Source: Reticulitermes speratus
Taxonomy: Eukaryota > Arthropoda > Insecta > Blattodea > Rhinotermitidae
Reading direction: 5' to 3'
Assembly (NCBI GenBank): GCA_021186555.1
Contig: JAJKFL010000014.1
Span: forward strand, 43,980,700-44,044,699
DNA length: 64,000 nucleotides
The translations under genes were made by a program, and so were the position numbers. Below the pieces are notes generated by a model. It saw only the letters and a list, made by a program, of their open reading frames with translations. It ran no database searches and was not told the origin of the DNA. Positions 56,391 through 64,000 of the stretch are shown here, one piece after another. The stretch's first letter is position 1, and each line of letters starts with the position of its first letter.

Positions 56391-56422
56391 CTGACGATGG
56401 CACGATCGTGCCGAAACATGTA
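56391..56422 (+). other. hammerhead-ribozyme-like motif (best copy)
   Basis: Core CTGACGA (56391-56397) fits CUGANGA. One unpaired T follows, then a perfect stem ggcac/gtgcc with loop gatc, then GAAA (56413-56416). The next bases, acatgt, are a palindrome followed by A, as expected for a very short stem III ending in a cleavable U-A step. Flanks gaattttcac and gtaagaatgagaaatt can pair only partly as stem I. The extra T between core and stem II departs from the standard hammerhead, so activity is uncertain. Confidence 0.5.
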
Positions 56423-56486
56423 GTAAGAATGAGAAATTGAAAGAATTATCAGAAAATTGCTGAATAACATTCAGACACACAGCAGG

Positions 56487-57611
56487 AAGTACTGTCTCTT
56501 GTCACTTGCTTCATGCACTTGTAGGAGCGCACTGTCTCTTGTCACTTGCTTCATGCACTTGCAGGAGCGCACTGTCTCTTGTTACTTGCTTCATGCACTT
56601 GCAGGAGCGCACTGTCTGTTGTTACTTGCTTCATGCACTTGCAGGAGCGCACTGTCTCTTGTTACTTGCTTCATGCACTTGCAGGAGCGCACTGTCTCTT
56701 GTTACTTGCTTCATTGCACTTGCAGGAGCGCACTGTCTCTTGTTACTTGCTTCATGCACTTGCAGGAGCGCACTGTCTGCTGTTACTTGCTTCATGCACT
56801 TGCAGGAGCGCACTGTCTCTTGTTACTTGCTTCATGCACTTGCAGGAGCGCACTGTCTGTTGTTACTTGCTTCATGCACTTGCAGGAGCGCACTGTCTCT
56901 TGTTACTTGCTTCATGCACTTGCAGGAGCGCACTGTCTGCTGTTACTTGCTTCATGCACTTGCAGGAGCGCACTGTCTGCTGTTACTTGCTTCATGCACT
57001 TGCAGGAGCGCACTGTCTCTTGTTACTTGCTTCATGCACTTGCAGGAGCGCACTGTCTCTTGTCACTTGCTTCATGCACTTGCAGGAGCGCACTGTCTCT
57101 TGTCACTTGCTTCATGCACTTGCAGGAGCGCACTGTCTGTTGTTACTTGCTTCATGCACTTGCAGGAGCGCACTGTCTGTTGTTACTTGCTTCATGCACT
57201 TGCAGGAGCGCACTGTCTCTTGTTACTTGCTTCATGCACTTGCAGGAGCGCACTGTCTGTTGTTACTTGCTTCATGCACTTGCAGGAGCGCACTGTCTCT
57301 TGTTACTTGCTTCATGCACTTGCAGGAGCGCACTGTCTGTTGTTACTTGCTTCATGCACTTGCAGGAGCGCACTGTCTCTTGTTACTTGCTTCATGCACT
57401 TGCAGGAGCGCACTGTCTGTTGTTACTTGCTTCATGCACTTGCAGGAGCGCACTGTCTCTTGTTACTTGCTTCATGCACTTGCAGGAGCGCACTGTCTGT
57501 TGTTACTTGCTTCATGCACTTGCAGGAGCGCACTGTCTCTTGTCACTTGCTTCATGCACTTGCAGGAGCGCACTGTCTCTTGTTACTTGCTTCATGCACT
57601 TGCAGGAGCGC
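56487..57611. repeat. 40-base tandem array, 28 copies
   Basis: Unit is gcactgtctcttgttacttg followed by cttcatgcacttgcaggagc. Variants are tctgttg, tctgctg and tcttgtcac. All three plus frames are open for about 380-410 codons because the unit lacks stops; the three frames encode the same 40-residue cycle. One unit has an extra t (cattgcac, 56713). Confidence 0.98.
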
Positions 57612-58087
57612 AGTGTCACCATCGCCTGTGTCTGTATCTTATTTGTAAAAATGAGTTTCGTTCGTTCCATCTTTCGTTGCTAGGCTGTTCACGCAGTTAC
57701 ATACACCAGAGTGTCCGAGGTTGTGTTGCGCCTGTTACCCGCCAACGTCGATGCCTCTGTCGTCAGTACAGCAGTTGGTAGTCCATGTATTACCCGCAGG
57801 AGAGTCGACTATATTGCATTCATGCATCATGTATGGATGTTTTTCCTTCTGTACGTGAAATGATTTCAGTTCGTTCCTTGTTTCGTTGCTTGTTGTTCGC
57901 GTATTTCCCGGAAGTTTGCGGAGAAGTACAGCGCCTGTTACGGATCGATGGTTATGTCGTCACTACAATGAGTGGTAGTCCATGTATTGCCCGCGGGAGA
58001 TTGGATGTGTTTCTTCGTGTATCTTGTGTGGATGTTCATTATAAGCATAAACAAAAAAATTCGTTGTATTTCAACTGTTAGCCTATT
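57612..58087 (+). other. diverged direct duplication of about 150 bases
   Basis: 57654-57810 and 57864-58008 match in order: ttcgttcc..tttcgttgct, gcgcctgtta, gtagtccatgtatt.cccgc, ggaga. The plus frame 57785-58081 covers the second copy (VQRLLRIDGYVVTTMSGSPC within it). Translated copies share RLL, VV.T, GSPCI and R.R.D. It could be an old two-copy satellite or part of a transposon gene; I do not recognise it. Confidence 0.5.
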
Positions 58088-59006
58088 GTTCGTTCGTGGT
58101 TCGCGCTAAATGCCACCGACAGTGGTTCGTTCGTGGTTCGCACTAAGTGCCACCGACAGTGGTTCGTTCGTGGTTCGCACTAAATGCCACGACAGTGGTT
58201 CGTTCGTGGTTCGCACTAAATGCCACCGACAGTGGTTCGTTCGTGGTTCGCACTAAATGCCACCGACAGTGGTTCGTTCGTGGTTCGCACTAAATGCCAC
58301 CGACAGTGGTTCGTTCGTGGTTCGCACTAAATGCCACCGACAGTGGTTCGTTCGTGTTCGCACTAAGTGCCACCGACAGTGTTCGTTCGTGTTCGCACTA
58401 AGTGCCACCGACAGTGGTTCGTTCGTGGTTCGCACTAAATGCCACCGACTGGTTCGTTCGTGGTTCGCACTAAGTGCCACCGACAGTGGTTCGTTCGTGG
58501 TTCGCACTAAATGCCACCGACAGTGGTTCGTTCGTGGTTCGCACTAAATGCCACCGACAGTGGTTCGTTCGTGGTTCGCACTAAGTGCCACCGACAGTGG
58601 TTCGTTCGTGGTTCGCACTAAATGCCACCGACAGTGGTTCGTTCGTGGTTCGCACTAAATGCCACCGACAGTGGTTCGTTCGTGGTTCGCACTAAATGCC
58701 ACCGACAGTGGTTCGTTCGTGGTTCGCACTAAGTGCCACCGACAGTGGTTCGTTCGTGGTTCGCACTAAATGCCACCGACAGTGGTTCGTTCGTGGTTCG
58801 CACTAAGTGCCACCGACAGTGGTTCGTTCGTGGTTCGCACTAAATGCCGCCGACAGTGGTTCGTTCGTGGTTCGCACTAAATGCCACCGACAGTGGTTCG
58901 TTCGTGGTTCGCACTAAATGCCACCGACAGTGGTTCGTTCGTGGTTCGCACTAAATGCCACCGACAGTGGTTCGTTCGTGGTTCGCACTAAATGCCGCCG
59001 ACAGTG
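58088..59006. repeat. 37-base tandem array, about 25 copies
   Basis: Unit is ggttcgttcgtggttcgcac followed by taaatgccaccgacagt. Variants: taagtgcc and gccgccg. A cluster of small deletions lies at 58180-58460. Confidence 0.97.
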
Positions 59007-59299
59007 AACACTGTCCGCAAGGTCATGCAGTCAAGGTAGGTGCTTAGCTTAACACTTTAATTTGTACGGGTTGGCGTTTTGCTCGTTAAGTGAGGCCGGC
59101 CGTTTCGGAGATCTCCCATTGTTCACATTTGTGGACACTTTCTACAGCACCAGAAGGCCCGTTGTGCTCAACCGGACGGACGCTGTCACTCGACGCTTTC
59201 CTGCACCGGGTCTGCCTGACCCCCTCGTGCTCACAAAAACAGCGAGACCGCGCCATTTGGCAAGACTCGAGCAGTCGTAAAATGAATGTAACTTAGCGT

Positions 59300-59545
59300 G
59301 ATTCCAGGCTTCCGCCGCTGTGTAAATGAGATGTGCGCTCTTATGGGATTTTACGCAGCCTAGTTTGACAGTTAATTAGCGACATTTCGGGACACACTAT
59401 CGGTCCCATCTTCAAGGGTTAAGTACTATTTGACACTAATTGACCCTTGAGGATGGGACCGATAGTTTGTCCCGAAATATCGATACGTAACTACCAATCT
59501 ACGCTGTGTAAAACCCCAGAAGAGCGAAGATATAATGTACCGGTA
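59300..59545. mobile_element. foldback (hairpin) element, family F1, about 95-base arms
   Basis: Left arm (tgcgctcttatgggatttta, catttcgggacacactatcg, gtcccatcttcaagggtt) is inverted relative to the right arm (gacccttgaggatgggaccg, atagtttgtcccgaaatatc, cgctgtgtaaaacccc). Identity is near 80 percent by eye, with a loop of about 20 bases. It shares the centre with 52735-52912. Each arm carries the degenerate hammerhead-like motif, one per strand. Confidence 0.85.
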
Positions 59546-60257
59546 ATTTATTTAGAGTAGGTTTCACCAATCAAAACCTACACATCACACCTCTATGTCG
59601 GCACGATCAAATTAAATAGCCAAATTATTCTCCCTGCCCAAGCATCGAACCAAGGCTGGCCGGTTACAGCACTGACCGTGCCGTGCAAATGGACGTGTGT
59701 CTGTGTTGGTGGATATAGGCCGTTTATCCACGGAGCACGGCCGTTTTGTATTGCACAAGTTACAGTGTTCGCTGTGTGAGTTGTTTCAGGTGAAGAGCTG
59801 ACTTTTGGGAAAGTTTCCACTGCTGCATTTCGTGTTGTAACAGATCTGATGATAACACGCAGTATATTATTAAAAGGAGATAACTGGCCACGGTAATTGC
59901 AGCAAGATATGATGTTTTGTGTCTTCGTAACTCAGCCAGATTTAATGTGCTTTAAGGTAAGCTAGCTCAGCGTGTGTTCTCACAGTGTGACAAATATCAA
60001 CTTAATTTGCTTCGTGCGTTGAGATTTTGTCTGCGCCTTAAGCGATGTTTAATTGCAGGCGAGAGGATAATTAGCGTAATTGGCATGATGTTATTGTTGT
60101 GGTGGAGATGGGGTCGACGTGTAGAGCGCACAATGGCTTCAGTTCTTCATGGATATGACAAAATGTACGGGCTGTCTCTTATTGGTGCACTGTCGTCATA
60201 TATATATGTACACAAATGGTGCATAATTGTACACCAACACAGTGCATATAATAAAAT
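59546..60257. other. unique spacer with a weak tRNA-like relic
   Basis: Near 59635-59690 the minus strand has ccttggttcgatgcttggg, a possible B box. The plus frame 59974-60381 runs into a SINE and is unsupported. Confidence 0.45.
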
Positions 60258-60700
60258 ATATTTGGGACAAACCAATTTATTCCACTCTCCTGTAGTTTCG
60301 TCCCTACAGGCTCATCTTTATGCAGAACAATTAGTATTAGTGGAAATTACTCCTGCCGATCCCAGTGGCCGCGCGGTCTAAGGCGTGGGTCTGCGGCCGC
60401 TCGTTTGCTGGGATTGCGGGTTCGAATCCTGCCTAGGGCATGGATGTCTGTCTGTTGTGAGTGTTGTGTGTTGTCAGGTAGAGAGGTCTTTGCGTCGGGC
60501 TGATCACTCGTCCAGAGGAGTCCTACCGAGTATGGTGTGTCTGAATGTGATCGTGAAGCCTTGATAAATAGGAGGCCCTGGCCCACTAGGGGCTGTTGCG
60601 CCAGTGTAAAAAAAATAACTTCCTCCTTGAAGATGGTCCCACAGGGTCGAAGCATGTAGGAGAGTGAATACATTAGTTTGACCCAACTTTATTCTGTGTC
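60258..60700. mobile_element. foldback element interrupted by a SINE
   Basis: Left arm 60258-60322 (tttgggacaaaccaatttat, tccactctcctgtagtttcg) is inverted relative to right arm 60624-60700 (cttgaagatggtcccacagg, gtaggagagtgaatacatta, gtttgaccc). Between the arms lies an S3 SINE, so the original hairpin had a short loop. Confidence 0.7.
60357..60615 (+). mobile_element. tRNA-Leu-like SINE, family S3, full length
   Basis: Head cagtggccgcgcggtctaag then gcgtgggtctgcggcc, B box cgggttcgaatcctgcc, body gagtgttgtgtgttgtcagg and gtcctaccgagtatggtgtg, 3' end ccagtgtaaaaaaaa. Flanks aattactcct (left) and aataacttcct (right) may be an eroded target duplication. Confidence 0.92.
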
Positions 60701-60956
60701 TGTCTTGGGGGTTTTTCATCGGCTGTAATTATATTAAACCTTTGAAAGATGAAATAGGGGAGGAAAGTGAGAAGGAGTTGATCGTGAGACACTGAATTTA
60801 TGTAGCGGCGCTTCTGGAGGGTCTCAGGGTGTACCCGCTCGTCCTTTTGGTCCTTGATACCTAGTCAACTTACCAGTCACGTTTCCCTCGCCCCGTGTCA
60901 ACGCTCTTAAGCGCGGTAACGTCTGTCCATTGCGCCCTGATGTCAGAACGAATACC

Positions 60957-61195
60957 GCTTTGAAGGTTCCCAGGCTTCATCCGCTTGTCCTTCTGGTAAG
61001 AAAGTAGTGTGACAATGAAAGTGGGTATGGAGCATTGATGTAATGATACTGACGGGAAAAAATCGAAGTACTCGGGGAGAAACCTGTCTCGGTGTCACTT
61101 GGTGCACAAGTCTCACACGGACTGGCCTGGGATCGAACCTGGGTCGCTGCTGTGAGAGGCCGGTAACTAACCGCCTGAGCCATGGCACGGCCTGT
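60957..61195 (-). mobile_element. tRNA-derived SINE, family S2
   Basis: Minus-strand head catggctcaggcggttagtt, B box caggttcgatcccaggcc, body gtgtgagacttgtgcacca, gtatcattacatcaatgctc and ccagaaggacaagcgg. Confidence 0.9.
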
Positions 61196-61322
61196 CTAAG
61201 GCACGAGGTGCCACGTGGCCGTGAAGACGCTGACTGTTCACTGTATGTTGTGGGTTTTAACGTTTGATCTTGTGCCCACATAACTTGATGTGATGATCTT
61301 GTGTTCCTTTGTGATGAACACC

Positions 61323-61356
61323 CTGACGATGACAACTTGTTGTCGAAACATATGTA
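61323..61356 (+). other. hammerhead-ribozyme-like motif
   Basis: Core CTGACGA, one unpaired T, perfect stem gacaa/ttgtc with loop cttg, then GAAA and the palindrome acatatgt followed by A. It is the same architecture as 56391 but with a different stem sequence, so the pairing is conserved while the bases are not. Stem I pairing with the flanks is weak. Confidence 0.5.
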
Positions 61357-61447
61357 GCGGTCTATAGTATACATTACATATGTAGTGCAGTTGGTTGTTG
61401 TGACAAGCTGCACTGTGCATGTAATATAAAGCTTTTTATCAATGCCC

Positions 61448-61640
61448 ATACCGGCTGTGGGCCCCACTCAGCACCCTGTCCGTATTGGTCGTAGGCCCCA
61501 CTTGGCTTCCTGCCCTTATCCGTATCGGTCTAGGCCCCACTCAGCTTCCTGTACGTATCCGTATCGGTCCTAGGCCCCACTCAGCTTCCTTTCCGTATCC
61601 GTATCGGTCCTAGGCCCCACTCAGTTTCCTGTCCAGTGGG
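61448..61640. repeat. imperfect tandem repeat of about 36-40 bases, 5 copies
   Basis: gtatcggtcctaggccccac and tcagcttcct recur five times; the first two copies are shortened or altered. Confidence 0.9.
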
Positions 61641-61855
61641 TGTTTTGAGCTCTTCCCGCCGCGTTTAACCGACCGGAGCGTGATGCTAATTGCTCAAAGT
61701 CAAGATTAAGAAGACCTTGGGAAGAAGTGGTGTGCCAGTTGCTTACCTTGTTATAAATACTGAGATACTGATGACAGAGAGGAGGTGTTACCGCGGCTTG
61801 TTTTCGAACTCCGAACCAGGTAGCTGAAGACGCTAGTGTAAGATGATGATGTCTG

Positions 61856-62897
61856 GAGTCGAAGAACGGTCTGTGTACTAGAAGGAGACAGACCGGCCGG
61901 CCAGCCGAAGAACGGTCTGTGTACTAGAAGGAGACAGACCGCCCGGCCAGCCGAAGAACGGTCTGTGTACTAGGAGACAGACCGCCCGGCCAGCCGAAGA
62001 ACGGTCTGTGTACTAGGAGACAGACCGCCCGGCCAGCCGAAGAACGGTCTGTGTACTAGGAAACAGACCGGCCGGCCAGCCGAAGAACGGTCTGTGTACT
62101 AGAAGGAGACAGACCGGCCGGCCAGCCGAAGAACGGTCTGTGTACTAGAAGGAGACAGACCGGCCGGCCAGCCGAAGAACGGTCTGTGTACTAGAAGGAG
62201 ACAGACCGGCCGGCCAGCCGAAGAACGGTCTGTGTACTAGAAGGAGACAGACCGGCCGGCCAGCCGAAGAACGATCTGTGTACTAGAAGGAGACAGACCG
62301 GCCGGCCAGCCGAAGAACGGTCTGTGTACTAGGAGACAGACCGGCCGACCAGCCGAAGAATGGTCTGTGTACTAGGAGACAGACCGGCCGGCCAGCCGAA
62401 GAACGGTCTTTGTACTAGAAGGAGACAGACCGGCCGGCCAGCCGAAGAACGGTCTGTGTACTAGGAGACAGACCGGCCGACCAGCCGAAGAACGGTCTGT
62501 GTACTAGAAGGAGACAGACCAGCCGGCCAGCCGAAGAACGGTCTGTGTACTGGAAGGAGACAGACCGGCCGGCCAGCCGAAGAACGGTCTGTGTACTAGA
62601 AGGAGACAGACCGGTCGGCCAGCCGAAGAACGGTCTGTGTACTAGAAGGAGACAGACCGGCCGGCCAGCCGAAGAACGGTCTGTGTACTAGGAGACAGAC
62701 CGGCCGGCCAGCCGAAGAACGGTCTGTGTACTAGAAGGAGACAGACCGGCCGGCCAGCCGAAGGACGGTCTGTGTACTAGAAGGAGATAGACCGGCCGGC
62801 GAGCCGAAGAACGGTCTGTGTACTAGAAGAAGACAGACCGGCCGGCCAGCCGAAGAACGGTCTGTGTACTAGAAGGAGACAGACCGGCCGGCCAGCT
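61856..62897. repeat. 41-46-base tandem array of hairpin-forming units, about 23 copies
   Basis: Unit is cagaccggccggccagccga, agaacggtctgtgtactag, then either aaggagac or gagac. Each unit carries an inverted pair, cagaccg and cggtctg, separated by about 18 bases, and the palindrome ggccggcc. Long and short units are mixed. Confidence 0.97.
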
Positions 62898-63478
62898 GAA
62901 GCTTCTGGTCGTGTAGCAATGCGGTCCTATAAAAAGGGGCAGCAACATATCCGTGTGCACCTTTGTGTAGACCCCGGGGGAAGAAGGTCGCAAGTACAGA
63001 TGCAGAGGAAACTGTTTACATGTAGAGGGACAGAGGGGGAGTGGAGGTATACCTCTTCTCATTCTTGAACGCGGCAGTAGATGGCCGTTGGAAATTGTTT
63101 AAGAAATGTGGACTTTGAGTTGTCACAGCTGTATTCTTATGTTAACAGCTTGTATAGGATGAAATGAATATGTTAAGGCTTGCTTTATTGAAACCATCTT
63201 CAGGTGTAGCATGCAGCAACATGAAAGGTACTCATTATTGTTACATTATTGCACTCTAGATCTGAAGCATGAATACAACAAGCTGACACTGCTTTAACCC
63301 CGTGCACATTCGTATTCATTAGCATCGAAGGAAACAGTTTATTTAGCAGCCACTTCTTGTGGTACAGCAAGCCTTGCCATTCAGTTAGGTAAGATATGTT
63401 CAGTGATCAAAAACAATTGGAGAATGTGGAATACTTCAGCTATTTGTGTAGCATGATAACAAATTATGCAAGGTGTTA
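62898..63478. other. unique spacer
   Basis: Holds a SINE S1 tail fragment and, near 63180-63215, the minus-strand half motif cacctgaagatggtttcaat. No gene was recognised. Confidence 0.5.
63018..63090 (-). mobile_element. SINE S1 fragment (3' end)
   Basis: gggggagtggaggtatacct, cattcttgaacgcggcagta and gatgg match the S1 3' region in minus orientation (compare 10329-10385). Confidence 0.65.
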
Positions 63479-63775
63479 TAGGAAAGGATAGAAGTGACGG
63501 GAAGACGAGGGAGAAGACGTAAGCAGCTACTGGATGACCTTAAGGAAAGAGAAGATACTGAAAATTGAAAGAGGAAGCACTAGATCGCACCCTGTGGAGA
63601 ACTCACTTTGGAAGAGGCTACGGGCCTGTCGTAAGACAGACTGCAGAATGAAGAGGCTACGGACCTGTCGTAAGACAGACTGCAGAATGAAGAGGCTACG
63701 GACCTGTCGTAAGACAGACTGCAGAATGAAGAGGCTACGGACCTGTCGTAAGACAGACTGCAGAATGAAATGAAT
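63479..63775 (+). pseudogene. LINE 3' end: reverse transcriptase tail plus 39-base terminal repeats
   Basis: Begins at ERIEVTGRRGRRRKQLLDDL, then a frame slip (aaggaaagaga for aaggaaaagaga). The rest (gaggaagcactagatcgcac) parallels the copy at 48141. It is more strongly 5' truncated. Four 39-base units follow (63608-63770) and then gaatgaaatgaatgaattta. The two LINE copies end at the same tail, so the 3' repeats are part of the element and not local expansions. Confidence 0.88.
63608..63770 (+). repeat. 39-base tandem repeat at a LINE 3' end, 4 copies
   Basis: Same unit as 48347-48500 (gaagaggctacggacctgtc, gtaagacagactgcagaat); the first copy has gggcctg. Confidence 0.95.
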
Positions 63776-64000
63776 GAATTTACGTATAACGTATTATGAA
63801 AGTTGAATTAATTACATTTTTAAGTAAAAGTAAACGTGTCTTTGGTAATGAAACTTCGCACTGTGACACTGCCACAAGTTTTACAGCCGCTGTCCTGCAG
63901 TTCTGCCAACCTTCACAATCCGATGCTGTAGTGTGTATGTAAGATGGCCGTGACACTTAGCAGTTTTATGTAAGCTGTGGCACGATGCCAGATTTGCTTT

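Larger units (their letters stand above)
54946..56486. other. spacer with a mobile-satellite end and a hammerhead-like motif
   Basis: Holds the solo end at 55208-55249, an unrecognised 88-codon minus frame at 55384-55650 (SEKGPNFFLLSKLFNMIMGF within it), a 13-base C-rich run near 55990 and the motif at 56391-56422. AT-rich between 56000 and 56280. Confidence 0.5.

Noticed and set aside
56391-56422. Calling a confirmed hammerhead ribozyme
   Set aside because: An unpaired base after CUGANGA and poor stem I pairing depart from the consensus, so it is reported only as hammerhead-like.
56457-57781. Three overlapping Cys/Leu-rich frames of about 400 codons
   Set aside because: The 40-base unit lacks stops, so all three plus frames read the same cycle. 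There is no unique sequence, signal peptide context or splice support.
1-64000. Telomeric or centromeric identity of the region
   Set aside because: No TTAGG arrays are seen, and there is no single dominant satellite of the kind expected at a centromere.

Overview
The window is a gene-poor stretch of animal nuclear DNA, almost certainly insect. Nothing bacterial is present: there are no operons, Shine-Dalgarno sites or intact long genes. The mobile elements are eukaryotic: several families of tRNA-derived SINEs, 3' ends of non-LTR retrotransposons (LINEs), an internally deleted mariner, a Harbinger-type deletion derivative, MITEs and hairpin (foldback) elements. The SINE bodies and the 114-base repeat resemble sequences I associate with cockroach and termite genomes. 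Blattodea or a related polyneopteran insect is therefore my best guess, but this is memory-based inference.

Roughly 30 kb, close to half of the window, is tandem repeat. There are more than 25 separate arrays with mostly unrelated unit sequences of 20-60 bases, clustering at 32-40. In order they run: 1-2158 (37 bases), 3389-4196 (32), 4197-5055 (20), 5281-6540 (37), 6541-7175 (44), 10255-12103 (33, interrupted by a SINE), 18412-18998 (35/36), 19327-19975 (34), 19995-21040 (33), 21123-21475 (59), 23372-24232 (34), 28150-29365 (45), 36363-37706 (22), 38826-39622 (50), 42586-44682 (34/35), 44778-44961 (46), 45046-46075 (32), 46571-47330 (38), 49363-52612 (33), 53791-54690 (composite), 56487-57611 (40), 58088-59006 (37), 61448-61640 and 61856-62897 (41-46). 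A different 114-base repeat recurs at four dispersed places (8367-9245, 15385-16812, 24524-26143, 33775-35064) with shared outer ends, so it behaves like a mobile element that carries its own satellite.

Between the arrays lie short unique stretches and the transposon debris. No host exon could be identified with confidence. The long open frames across the arrays come from repeat units without stop codons and are not genes. The only recognisable coding remnants are a deleted mariner transposase (17183-17874, minus), the start of a MADF/Myb-like protein inside a Harbinger derivative (13459-13505) and several LINE reverse-transcriptase C-terminal tails.

The most interesting signals are: the mobile satellite family; a recurrent hammerhead-ribozyme-like motif (best at 56391-56422 and 61323-61356), often inside long hairpins; two LINE copies whose 3' ends carry the same 39-base unit four times; a SINE whose promoter-bearing head is tandemly quadruplicated; and several places where an array cuts into or sits against a SINE.
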